Below, piece by piece: positions 47,400-55,412 of a stretch of 64,000 bases of DNA (the stretch's first letter is position 1; each line of letters begins with the position of its first letter). The translations under genes and the position numbers were made by a program. Source of the DNA: DATBGZ01 sp963803115 (GTDB lineage Bacteria; Actinomycetota; Actinomycetes; Mycobacteriales; Micromonosporaceae); contig CAWDLN010000027.1 in NCBI GenBank assembly GCA_963803115.1, forward strand, positions 145,782 to 209,781. The letters are read 5' to 3'. Under the pieces are notes generated by a model, which was not told where the DNA came from, did no database searches, and saw only the letters and a program-made list of their open reading frames with translations.

Positions 47400-48467
47400 C
47401 TATGCCGTCGCCGGGGCATCGGTTCCGAGGGTGGGTTGCGGTGTGTCGGTGGGCCCTTCTTCGGGCGGTGTCTGCTGGGCCCGCCGACGGAGGGCCAAGA
47501 GCAGCGTCAGCAGCAACACGATCACCGCGAGACCGAGGAGCACCAACGGCACGATGGTCCCGATCAGGCGCAGCCCGTCGGCCCCCTTGGCGGCGTCGGC
47601 GCTGGACTTGCTCACGGTGTCGGCGGTGTAGGCGAGCTCCAGATTGATCTCGGTCGGCAATCCCAGTTGGGCGAACTCTGCCGGGAGGTCGGCCGCGACC
47701 TTCTGGGTCCGGTGGACGTCCAGAACGACTCCGGTGGCGGTGTCGACCCAGAACGTCGACTCGGTGGTCGCCTTGTAATTCAGGGGAATCTGCGCCGGCA
47801 ACAGCGGCGCGAGGCCGGCCAGCAGCTGCTGCACCTGCGGACCGAGCCCGGCCGCGAACGCGAGCAAGGCCTCTTTGGGTAGGCCCGTTGGTACCGCGGC
47901 CAGAATCTGCGGATCCTTCACCGGGCCGTCGGCCTTCACCTCGTACACGTAACTCTGTCGGCCCGCGTGAGTCTCCGTCTGCAGATACCGCGCGGTTGCC
48001 GTGGTCTGCGTCGTGGTTTCCCAGTACGGGTAGTCCTTCGCCTCCGGCTTGAGCGGGAAGCCGACCACGAGTCCGTCGTGGTTGGTGACCGTGGTGCCCG
48101 ACGGCGCCGCGGCGGCGAGCATCGTGACCCGGTCCACGGCCCAGGTGTTGGTGGACTTGAGGATTGTGGTCGAGCCGGGACCGGTGATCGTGGTCTCGTC
48201 GGAGATGACGGCCGTCGACCCCGTGGTGGAGACGACCTTGACGTGTTCGGCGACTGAAACCGGCACGTCGGGCTTGATGATGCCGGCAAGGTTGCCCGAC
48301 AGGAGAGCCGATTGGTCAAAGAGGTCCATCTTGCCAGTCAGGTTGACCGTAGTATCCACATTGGACGGAAGCTTTTGTACGGCCGGCAACGCGATGTAGC
48401 GCACCCCGGCTGCTCCTCCGGCCAGGAGGACCACGCCGATGGCGCCGAAGATCGTGCTCTTTCGCAT
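47400..48467 (-). CDS. DUF3068 (PorA-family) envelope protein
   Basis: 355 residues from ATG 48467 (AAGGAG upstream). N-terminal membrane anchor (GAIGVVLLAGGAAGVRYIA), a large extracytoplasmic beta-rich domain with the DUF3068 segments WAVDR, GFPLKPEAKDYPYWE, FWVDTATGVVLDV, and a C-terminal helix (TIVPLVLLGLAVIVLLLTLL) with a Pro/Thr tail. Function in non-mycolate actinobacteria is unknown. Confidence 0.9.
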   Translation of the reverse strand: MRKSTIFGAIGVVLLAGGAAGVRYIALPAVQKLPSNVDTTVNLTGKMDLFDQSALLSGNLAGIIKPDVPVSVAEHVKVVSTTGSTAVISDETTITGPGSTTILKSTNTWAVDRVTMLAAAAPSGTTVTNHDGLVVGFPLKPEAKDYPYWETTTQTTATARYLQTETHAGRQSYVYEVKADGPVKDPQILAAVPTGLPKEALLAFAAGLGPQVQQLLAGLAPLLPAQIPLNYKATTESTFWVDTATGVVLDVHRTQKVAADLPAEFAQLGLPTEINLELAYTADTVSKSSADAAKGADGLRLIGTIVPLVLLGLAVIVLLLTLLLALRRRAQQTPPEEGPTDTPQPTLGTDAPATA

Positions 48468-48645
48468 GACACTCCTTGCTTTGGGGCGCGATGATCACGC
48501 GACAGGATCATGGACGCCTCCGCTGTCGAGCCCGGCCAGCGGCCCGGTCGAGCTCCTCCAGACGGAAGCGATGGCTGATGATACCGGCGCTGTCCACCGC
48601 ACGGGGGTTCGCCAAGATCTACAGGGCCGGTGACCGCCTGGTTCG

Positions 48646-49932
48646 TCAGGCGGGCCGGCCCAGCGTCCACACGCGGAATCCGTCGGTGCTGGCGCTGGCG
48701 AGATGGCGACCGTCCGGCGGGAACGCGACCGCGGGCACGGTGTCGGGGTGAGCGGCGACTGTCGCCAAGGCTCGCCCGGCCAGGGCGTCCCAGATGTGAA
48801 CGGCCCCGTGACTCCACCCTGATCCGCCGGCGATGTAGCGCCCGTCCGGCGAGAACGCCAACGAGTTCACTCCGTGTTCGCCAACCTCGAGCGAGAACAA
48901 CATGGTGCCCGCCGTGGCGTCCCAGATGCGAATAGCGGTGTCGTCACCGCCGGTCGCGAGTCGGCCATCGGGGGCGTAGGCGGTCGCCTGCAGCAGGCCC
49001 TCCTGGACGAGTACCCGTACCGGCGAACCGTCGGTCGCCGACCAGACGCGAGCGGTGTCGTCGTAGCTCACGCTGGCGACATGCCGACCGTCGGGGGAGT
49101 ACGACACGCACACGACCAGGTCCTCATGGTCGGCAAACGTCACCAGCGTCGCACCGCTGGCCACGTCCCAGATCCGCGCGGTCGCATCGTTGCTGCCAGT
49201 GACGAGGTGGCGCCCGGTCGGTGAGTATGCCAGGGAGCCGGCATGGGCGTCGTGCCCGGTGAGCGTCCGGACGAGCTCTCCGTCATACACGTCCTGGAGG
49301 TACACGTGCCCCGACTCGCTACCGGTGGCGAACTGGCGCCCACCCGGCGAGTACGCGATGTCGAGGACGGGACCGCCGGCTGCGGCGAACGAACGCAGCG
49401 ACTCCCCGGTGTATGTGTTCCAGACCCGAATGACGCCGTCGGCGCCGCCGGTGGCGAGCTCACGTCCCGTCGGCGAATAGGCCAGGGACCAGACTCCCCC
49501 GACGTCATGGCCCCAGTCGGGCGAGACATCGAGGGTGGCCGCCTCGGCCGGCGGTGTGCCCATGTGCTCGACGAGCCGTTCGATGAACTTCGCGCTGGGC
49601 ATGCTCGCGCCACCCACGTCATCGTGCTGGGTCGTGGCGAGTCGAAAGAAGGGGCGACCAGACAACAGCAGCGGCAGAATCGGTTTGCCCAACTGTTGAG
49701 CGAGGTGAACCTCCCGCTCCACCCACTCGGACGCGGCCGCCTCTGGTGTCATGACGGGGACGAACGCGAAGCAGGACTCGATCTGGGCCTCAATGACCGA
49801 CGCCCAACGGTCACCGTGGTCGATCTTATGGTCGACCCAAACGGGAACCCCGGCGGCGCCGAGATAGGCGACGAGCCTTTCGACGTACGGGGTGTCCGTC
49901 CTGCTGTAGCTGATGAAGACGTGACCGGACAC
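48646..49932 (-). CDS. TIR domain protein with seven WD40 repeats
   Basis: About 428 residues from GTG 49932 (AAGGGG six bases upstream; ATG 49950 also possible). The TIR domain (1-130) starts VFISYSRTD and includes WVDHKIDHGDRW and SEWVEREVHLAQQ, where Glu74 matches the catalytic Glu of NAD-cleaving TIR domains. Residues 145-428 form seven WD40 blades (for example LAYSPTGRELATGGADGVIR and VAFPPDGRHLASAS). Such fusions are candidate signalling or anti-phage effectors in which the propeller senses and TIR acts. No other defence gene is adjacent. Confidence 0.92.
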   Translation of the reverse strand: MSGHVFISYSRTDTPYVERLVAYLGAAGVPVWVDHKIDHGDRWASVIEAQIESCFAFVPVMTPEAAASEWVEREVHLAQQLGKPILPLLLSGRPFFRLATTQHDDVGGASMPSAKFIERLVEHMGTPPAEAATLDVSPDWGHDVGGVWSLAYSPTGRELATGGADGVIRVWNTYTGESLRSFAAAGGPVLDIAYSPGGRQFATGSESGHVYLQDVYDGELVRTLTGHDAHAGSLAYSPTGRHLVTGSNDATARIWDVASGATLVTFADHEDLVVCVSYSPDGRHVASVSYDDTARVWSATDGSPVRVLVQEGLLQATAYAPDGRLATGGDDTAIRIWDATAGTMLFSLEVGEHGVNSLAFSPDGRYIAGGSGWSHGAVHIWDALAGRALATVAAHPDTVPAVAFPPDGRHLASASTDGFRVWTLGRPA

Positions 49933-50001
49933 CCGATGCCCCTTAAACATTCGTCGCCGTTTTCACCAGTTGTACCGAATAACTACCTTGCGACCGCCGG
50001 C

Positions 50002-50358
50002 TCAAGAAGAGGCCCGCGGCGACAGATCATGCTCACGGTACTCGGCGGTGGCGCCGTGCAGCCAGTACGCAACCGCGGCGGCAAACCGTTGCGTGTCCGG
50101 AGGCGAAGGTCCTTTGGCGCACGCCTAGGCTTGGTGCGTCCAGTGCGGGTCTTTCATGACGTGTCGGCTGCCCGCTCGCGTTCGGCCAACCCTCTGGAAT
50201 TTCTCCCGGCGCCCCGTACCAGGTCGCCCGACACGTCTTGGTGGTCGCCGCGTCAGCCCGGGGGGGCCGATCAGTGTGGTGGCGACCAGGACGGCGGATA
50301 GACCACCCACGATCCCCGCGGCACGGGTAATCCGCCGCATGAATGCGGTGGTATTCAT
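50002..50358 (-). CDS. Small secreted protein (frameshifted)
   Basis: ATG 50358 begins NTTAFMRRITRAAGIVGG with a clear signal peptide (LSAVLVATTLIGPP). A run of seven C (seven G on the plus strand, 50261-50267) marks a frameshift, after which ADAATTKTCRATWYGAPGEI and PEGWPNASGQP follow, then MKDPHWTHQA and DTQRFAAAVAYWLHGATAEY in other frames, ending DLSPRASS at 50002. The ATWYG...NASG pattern faintly recalls RlpA-type domains. It could be a real gene with sequence errors or a decaying one. Confidence 0.5.
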
Positions 50359-50653
50359 GGCAACACCTACTTCGATCTACGCCAACGAAGATTGGCATGT
50401 GTTGCCCGGGACGATCGGAGGACGCTTGAGGTTCACTACGCACGCAGTTCGTTGTCGCCCTTCTTGATCGTTCCCAGGGCCGAAGGCGATCCGGTCGCCG
50501 CACACGCCGAAGCGTGTGCGCGCTGAAGATCCAGCCGGGAACCCCATGCCGTCAACGTCGCAATGGCGACGCCGCACCGACCCACGGTAGTGGCCGGAAT
50601 TCGATGTTGGCTGGCCGCCGACCGACGAGGCACCTCCGCCCGGGCGCGCGACG
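50359..50653. other. Intergenic region, divergent promoters expected
   Basis: I see no gene. It lies between the divergent small secreted protein and the lipoprotein at 50654 and should hold both promoters; no strong boxes stand out. Confidence 0.5.
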
Positions 50654-51682
50654 ATGGCAGCCATGAGTTGGCTGAGGCGGCCAAAGAGCATGATGCTGGT
50701 CTACGCACTCACGACAGGTGTGATAGCGGTGAGTACGGCCGTCGCGGGGTGTTCCTCGAGCACCCCGGCACCGGGTGGCACGGCCAGCACTGCCGTCGTG
50801 CCAACCGGGCCCACGTTGAAGACGATGCGAATCCAGGCCGTGATCGAGTTGCCCGGCCAGGAGGCGTACGGATTGGCCACAAGCTCGGATGCGGTGTGGG
50901 CCATCGCCTACCAGGCCGGCATGCTGTCCAAAGTCGACCCGCAAACGGGCACAGTGACATCCAACATCCCGCTGGCGGGCGCGGCCTCGGTCATGGCCGC
51001 GGAGGACACGCTCTGGGTGGCCGGTTATGGCGGCCCTAGGGACTCTCGCCTTTACAGGATCGACTCACGAACCGGACAGGTCGCGGCGAGCATTGAGACA
51101 GGCGAGCTCTGTTGCGATCTGACGGCCGGCGAGGGCTCGATCTGGACGGTCGACCCGAACGGCTCGGTCATTCGCGTCGATCCCGCACTGAACCAGGTTG
51201 TCCAGCACATCCCCGTGACCATCGACCGAAACGCGCACACCAACGTGGTTTACGCGGGCGGGGCGTTGTGGGTATCCAGCGACTCGACCAAACTCCTCCG
51301 GGTCGACCCGAATTCCGGCGCAACTATGCAGCTCGACGTCGGCGGCGGCGTGCCGTTCCTGGCCGAACGAGGTCTTGTGTGGGGTGCGTCCCCGACCCAG
51401 CTATGGGCGGTGGACGAGAAGACGGGTGAGTTGGCCCGGCAGATTCCGTTGCAGAACTCGACGGAGGTGCTCTCGCTCGCGCTCGGCTACGGCTCGATCT
51501 GGGTCGGCATCCGTCATCCGGCACGCGTAGGTGCGGTGGTGCGCCTCGACGAGGGCACCGGTGCCCAGATCGACGAGCTGCGTCAGATCGATATTCCGGC
51601 ACGCATCGCCATCGGCTTCGGCTCGGTTTGGATCACCGACTCCGGCGGTGCGGACCTTTACCGGATCTCACCCGAACCGTGA
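50654..51682 (+). CDS. Lipoprotein with seven-blade type beta-propeller
   Basis: 342 residues from ATG 50654 (ATG 50663 also possible). Signal peptide with lipobox STAVAGCSSS, a short linker, then repeated blades of the YVTN/Vgb type: AVWAIAYQAGMLSKVDPQTG, TLWVAGYGG, SIWTVDPNGSVIRVDPA, ALWVSSDSTKLLRVDPNSG, QLWAVDEKTGEL, SIWVGIRHP, SVWITDSGGADLYRI. Probably an extracellular binding protein or a lyase-like protein; ligand unknown. It overlaps the convergent regulator gene by 25 bases. Confidence 0.88.
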   Translation: MAAMSWLRRPKSMMLVYALTTGVIAVSTAVAGCSSSTPAPGGTASTAVVPTGPTLKTMRIQAVIELPGQEAYGLATSSDAVWAIAYQAGMLSKVDPQTGTVTSNIPLAGAASVMAAEDTLWVAGYGGPRDSRLYRIDSRTGQVAASIETGELCCDLTAGEGSIWTVDPNGSVIRVDPALNQVVQHIPVTIDRNAHTNVVYAGGALWVSSDSTKLLRVDPNSGATMQLDVGGGVPFLAERGLVWGASPTQLWAVDEKTGELARQIPLQNSTEVLSLALGYGSIWVGIRHPARVGAVVRLDEGTGAQIDELRQIDIPARIAIGFGSVWITDSGGADLYRISPEP

Positions 51683-52644
51683 CGCGTCACCGCACGGAAA
51701 GTGCCCCGGTAGCGGGCCGGCGAGACCATAAGCCGGCTCGAGAACAGCGCCCGCATGGCGGCCGTCGACGGGAAACCGGCCATCGCCGCAACTCGCTCTA
51801 CAGGCTCGTCGGTCGACTCGAGCAACTGCTGGGCGAGGCGCAACCGCTCGCCGCGCAGCCACTGTTCAGGCGAAACGCCAACACTCTGCTGGAACCTGCG
51901 GCGCAGGCTCCTCACGCTCATGTGTGCCGTGCTGGCGAGTTGATGCACTGAGATGCCGCTTCCGAGTTTGGCGCGAGCCCGGTCGAGCAGTGCCGCGAAC
52001 GAGTCTTCCGCCGAGTCGCCGCCGCGACGGATCGGCTGCTCGACGTACTGGGCCTGACCACCCTCGCGAAAGGGTGGCATGACGATGCGTCGGGCCACCG
52101 TGTTGGCCACCGCGGAGCCGTAGTCGATCCGGACCAGGTGCATGCACATGTCGATGCCGGCGGCCGTTCCGGCAGAGGTGAATATCCCGTCATCCTCCAC
52201 AAAGAGCACCCGATCGTCGACATCGGTGTGCGGCGACCGGGCGCGCAGCCGCTGCGCGTACATCCAATGCGTCGTTGCTCGCCGCCCATGCAGCAGCCCT
52301 GCGTCCGCCAACACGAAAGCCCCAGTACACAGCGACACGACCCGCGCACCCCGTGCATGCGCGGCCCGCAATGCTTCGATCAAATCCGGCGACGCCGCTT
52401 GATCCGGATCGCTCCACCCCGGCACGATCACCGTGCCCGCGTCGGCAAGGTCGGCCAGCCGGTACGGCGTGTCCATCGTGAATCCGGTCGACGTACGAAT
52501 CGGCGGCTCCTCCGCGCACACCAGCCGGAACTCATACCACGGATCGACGATGTCGGACCTGTCCAGGCCGAACACCTCACACGGTATGGCCATATCGAAC
52601 GTGAGCGCGCCCTGTCCCACAACCGCCGCAACAACCCGGTTCAC
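51658..52644 (-). CDS. GlxA-family AraC regulator (DJ-1/PfpI plus AraC HTH)
   Basis: About 328 residues from GTG 52644. The N-terminal DJ-1/PfpI-like domain (1-190) has the nucleophile-elbow-like VVSLCTGAFVLADAGLL with Cys. The C-terminal AraC domain (225-320) carries ISVHQLASTAHMSVRSLRRRF and VERVAAMAGFPSTAAMRALF. Typical of GlxA/ArgR-like activators of nitrogen or betaine metabolism; target unknown. Confidence 0.92.
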   Translation of the reverse strand: MNRVVAAVVGQGALTFDMAIPCEVFGLDRSDIVDPWYEFRLVCAEEPPIRTSTGFTMDTPYRLADLADAGTVIVPGWSDPDQAASPDLIEALRAAHARGARVVSLCTGAFVLADAGLLHGRRATTHWMYAQRLRARSPHTDVDDRVLFVEDDGIFTSAGTAAGIDMCMHLVRIDYGSAVANTVARRIVMPPFREGGQAQYVEQPIRRGGDSAEDSFAALLDRARAKLGSGISVHQLASTAHMSVRSLRRRFQQSVGVSPEQWLRGERLRLAQQLLESTDEPVERVAAMAGFPSTAAMRALFSSRLMVSPARYRGTFRAVTRHGSGEIR

Positions 52645-52822
52645 ACCATGATCTTCACAACGGCCCACACTCGGCACAAGTACCTGGAACGGGTACAACC
52701 ACCGAGGAAGCCGCGAGATCGTTGTGCCACGATGCGGGCTCCGTCAGGCGCGGCGCTCGGGTCGGATTAACCAGCCATTCGGTTCGCATGTCGTCGAGGC
52801 CGGGGGTTCATGTTAGGACGTT

Positions 52823-53170
52823 GTGACCCCCGCCGAGGTCGACGATGACGGCAACCTGGCCCAGGACGTGGCGGCTGGCACCGACGCAGGTCAAGTCACG
52901 CTTAGCCTCGTCGCCAGCCTCAGCGTCGGCACGCGCTTGCATCCATCCAAACAGGACGGTCGGCAGCTATGGGTTCGTCCGGCGCCGACCCACTGACCGC
53001 TCGGGCCAAGGCCTCCGACGACGCCGCCGGGCCATTGGGCTGAGTTGCCGCAAGCGCCGAGGAGTGGTCGGAGTACCACGCCGGGCCCTACGGCGCGTTT
53101 GTGCACGACCCGACCGGATCAACGTCCGAGGCGTCAGTACAGCTTGGGAAAGTACTTGCCCGTCAGGAAA
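52823..53170 (+). pseudogene. Decayed coding remnant
   Basis: From GTG 52823 the frame reads TPAEVDDDGNLAQDVAAGTD and AGQVTLSLVASLSVGTRLH, to a TGA near 52998. Further on, AEEWSEYHAGPYGAFVHDPT and ASVQLGKVLARQET appear in another frame with an intervening stop. The pieces have normal amino-acid composition but no continuous frame. Source protein not recognised. A 125-codon Arg-rich frame over the same DNA looks spurious. Confidence 0.4.
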
Positions 53171-53198
53171 CATAGTTGTACTTTCCTATCAGGAAAGT
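53153..53198 (+). promoter_or_regulatory. Tandem operators upstream of the membrane protein/HTH operon
   Basis: ACTTTCCT-ATC-AGGAAAGT (53180-53198) is a perfect inverted repeat with 8 bp arms. An imperfect copy, GTACTTGCCCGTCAGGAAAC, lies about 27 bp upstream. Both precede the gene at 53215 and are likely bound by the small HTH protein encoded second in the operon. Confidence 0.65.
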
Positions 53199-53214
53199 TG
53201 CCGAGGAGGGCATC

Positions 53215-53697
53215 ATGACTGACGAGGTACGGCCGGACGAGGCCGCACGCGCGCTCACCGAGATCGGCCGGCGGCAGGAGCAGGTCATCCGGCAGGCCAT
53301 CATCCCCAACTGGTACTGGTGGGCCATCGCGGTCCTCATGGTCGCCTTTGCGGCGGCCGTCGACACCCGGCGGGGTCTCATCGTCGGGATCGGCACCGCC
53401 GTGTTCGTGGCAGGCGTGCTCATCACCACGGGCCGGATAGTGTTGCGCGCGGTCCGCAGCGCCCAGCCGCGTAACGACCTGCTGGCCCCGGGTGGCGTGG
53501 TCGCGATCCTGGGCTTCGTGGCGGTCACCGTCGGCGTGTCGCTGGCGGTCGGGTTCACCCTGAAGGCGGCCGGGGTTTCCTACCCCGCGACCATTTCTGT
53601 CTCGGTCGCCGCCGTGATGCTTATCGTCGGCGGACCGATGCTCATGCGATACCTCCAGGGCCTCATGCTCGCGAAGCTGTCCGGGAGCCGTCGGTGA
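53215..53697 (+). CDS. Small four-helix membrane protein
   Basis: 160 residues from ATG 53215 with GAGGAGGG upstream. Cytoplasmic start TDEVRPDEAARALTEIGRRQ, then helices WYWWAIAVLMVAFAAAV, GIGTAVFVAGVLITTGRIV, GGVVAILGFVAVTVGVSLAV and ATISVSVAAVMLIVGG. It overlaps the following regulator gene by four bases (GTGA). Such pairs with a HTH_34-type regulator are frequent in actinobacteria. Confidence 0.88.
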   Translation: MTDEVRPDEAARALTEIGRRQEQVIRQAIIPNWYWWAIAVLMVAFAAAVDTRRGLIVGIGTAVFVAGVLITTGRIVLRAVRSAQPRNDLLAPGGVVAILGFVAVTVGVSLAVGFTLKAAGVSYPATISVSVAAVMLIVGGPMLMRYLQGLMLAKLSGSRR

Positions 53698-54008
53698 TCA
53701 GGCCCAAGTTCGACGAGCTCATCCACGCACCCACCCGGCTCTCCCTCGTCTCCCTGCTCGCGGCCACCGAGTGGGCCGACTTCCAGTTCCTGCGCGACAG
53801 CGCCGGCCTGTCGGACTCGGCCCTGTCCAAACAGCTCACGACGCTCGAGGCCGCCGGCTACATCCAGATCCGTAAGGGCTTCGTCGGAAAGCGGCCGCGC
53901 ACGTGGGCAAGGCTCACCCGCGTCGGCCGAGCGGCCTTCGAACAGCACGTCGCGGCCCTACAGGAGATCGTCGCCAAGGCAGGCGCGTCGGTGCTCCCCT
54001 CAACATAG
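53694..54008 (+). CDS. Winged-helix regulator (HTH_34/MarR-PadR type)
   Basis: 104 residues from GTG 53694, translationally coupled to the membrane protein gene. Winged helix: LSLVSLLAATEWADFQFLRD, AGLSDSALSKQLTTLEAAGY and IQIRKGFVGKRPRTWARLT. Probably represses its own operon through the inverted repeats at 53153-53198. Confidence 0.92.
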   Translation: MIRPKFDELIHAPTRLSLVSLLAATEWADFQFLRDSAGLSDSALSKQLTTLEAAGYIQIRKGFVGKRPRTWARLTRVGRAAFEQHVAALQEIVAKAGASVLPST

Positions 54009-54123
54009 TGGTGCAACGGAAGGGTCCCCCTTCTGGCAAGGCACCGGGTCAGACGTGACCGGACCCTGGTCGGTCAGGTTGTCGTGTAACGGTGGCGCGC
54101 GCAAGGCCGCAGTGCCGCAGCCC

Positions 54124-54396
54124 CGTCATCGCCGCGCTCGTCGGGCCTTCGCCGCCATGATGACCAAACACACCAACGCCCGTGACCTTCCACAATGGAT
54201 CGAGCGGATCCAGGCCAGCGGCGTAGCTGGCTAACGATCCTTCGCCGCCGGCATCCAACGAGACCTCGCCGCCGTCACCAACGGCCTCACGCTGCCTTAA
54301 AGTTTGGGTCGCGTGGAAGACCACATCAACCACATCAATACGATCGCGCGGCAGATGTACGGCCGGGCTCACTGCGGGCAAGTTGCAGCAGCGTGA
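54124..54396 (+). pseudogene. ISL3-family transposase C-terminal relic
   Basis: The frame reads RRAFAAMMTKHTNARDLPQW, IERIQASGVAG, stop, RSFAAGIQRDLAAVTNGLTL, stop, GRVEDHINHINTIARQMYGR, a good match to the end of ISL3 transposases (RSFA.GL.RDL.AV..GLTL.WSSG.VEGH.N.IK..KRQMYGR). Two in-frame nonsense codons (TAA in gctggctaacg and in ccttaaag) show it is dead. No terminal inverted repeats were found. A copy of the dispersed palindrome lies inside it at 54189. Confidence 0.75.
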
Positions 54397-54600
54397 ATCC
54401 TTGCGCGCGCGTCCTCCACATCGCTCGCCCGTTGGCGCCGGCATCGCGGGCAACGACAGTCGCCCACGGCTCGGCCGGGCTCGGACGTCTGCCGACCACG
54501 ACGACTATGCGAAGACCGGGTAGTCGGTACGCAGACGTCCGGGAAGCGATCTGAACGCCGGACCCCGACACGAAATGGTTCATCGCCTAGTGTTGGCGAG
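54397..54600. other. Spacer without recognised gene
   Basis: Contains low-quality frames only; probably flank of the dead insertion sequence plus the promoter of the TfoX-like gene. Confidence 0.5.
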
Positions 54601-54946
54601 TGGACCACGACGAGGCTAGAACGCGATACGAAGAACTTGTCGCGACTATCCCCGAGGTCGCGTGCAAGGGCGCGAAGATTCCGTACACCTCCATCAACGG
54701 CAACATGTACTCCTACTTCGGTGAGAACGGCGTCGCGCTGCGCCTGCCAGCCGACGTGCGGGACGAGTTCCTCGCGAAGTACGAGACGACGCTTTACCAC
54801 GCGTACGGCATCGTCCAGAAGAGTACGTAACGGTGCCGGCCGATTTGCTCGCGAAGCTCAATGAGCTCGCACCGTACTTCCGGGCCAGCTACGACTATGC
54901 CGTGACGCTCAAGCCCAAGGCGACCAAGCGTCAACCGAGGTCCTGA
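54601..54946 (+). CDS. TfoX N-domain-like protein (one frameshift)
   Basis: GTG 54601 gives DHDEARTRYEELVATIPEVA, CKGAKIPYTSINGNMYSYFG and VALRLPADVRDEFLAKYET. A one-base loss near 54820 shifts to EYVTVPADLLAKLNELAPYF and RASYDYAVTLKPKATKRQ, ending at 54946. Together they match a common short TfoX/Sxy N-terminal-domain protein of about 114 residues. Function in actinobacteria unknown. Confidence 0.75.
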
Positions 54947-55412
54947 CCGAGGCCAACGGTCGTGGTCATCACGGGCGCTGGCCTCGCGCGAGCGTTTGAA
55001 TACCTGGATCCCGAATCAGCCACGGCGGCCTTGCCGCGTCAGGGATGGAGATAATTTGCGCGGCGACGGGGGTCGGCGGTTGTGCGTGATCGGGTCGGCG
55101 GGTCGCCGTGGATTGGCCGGTAAGCGTGGAACGTGGACTCGAGGAGGATGCCTCGGGACCAAGTGGCTGGGCTGACGCCCAATCGAAGCCCAATCGAAGC
55201 CCCCGGCCCCTCTGATCTGCCTCGTCTTCAAACGCCCAGATGTGCCTTCGCGTTACGGTTGGCTCTCGGCAGCTGGTTGGTGGCTGGCGGCCAGGTCTTG
55301 ACCATCGGCCGCCTAGTCGGAGGCGGCGGGTTTTCTGTCTGAGGGCCGCATTTCGACATTCGAGGCAGGTTCGGCAAGGGCGGGGATTGCACCTACCCAC
55401 CCGGAGGTAGCG
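54947..55412. other. Gene-free stretch
   Basis: 466 bp with no supported gene. It contains a short tandem repeat (CCCAATCGAAG twice, about 55177-55198) and a hairpin GCCGCCT-AGTCGG-AGGCGGC (55308-55327) followed by GGGTTTTCT that resembles an intrinsic terminator on the plus strand. The ribosome binding site of the next gene (GGAGGT) is at its right end. Confidence 0.6.

Noticed and set aside
52845..53222. 125-codon plus-strand frame upstream of the membrane protein/HTH operon
   Set aside because: Arg-rich; competing frames have more natural composition, and its end runs through the operator repeats and the next gene's ribosome binding site.
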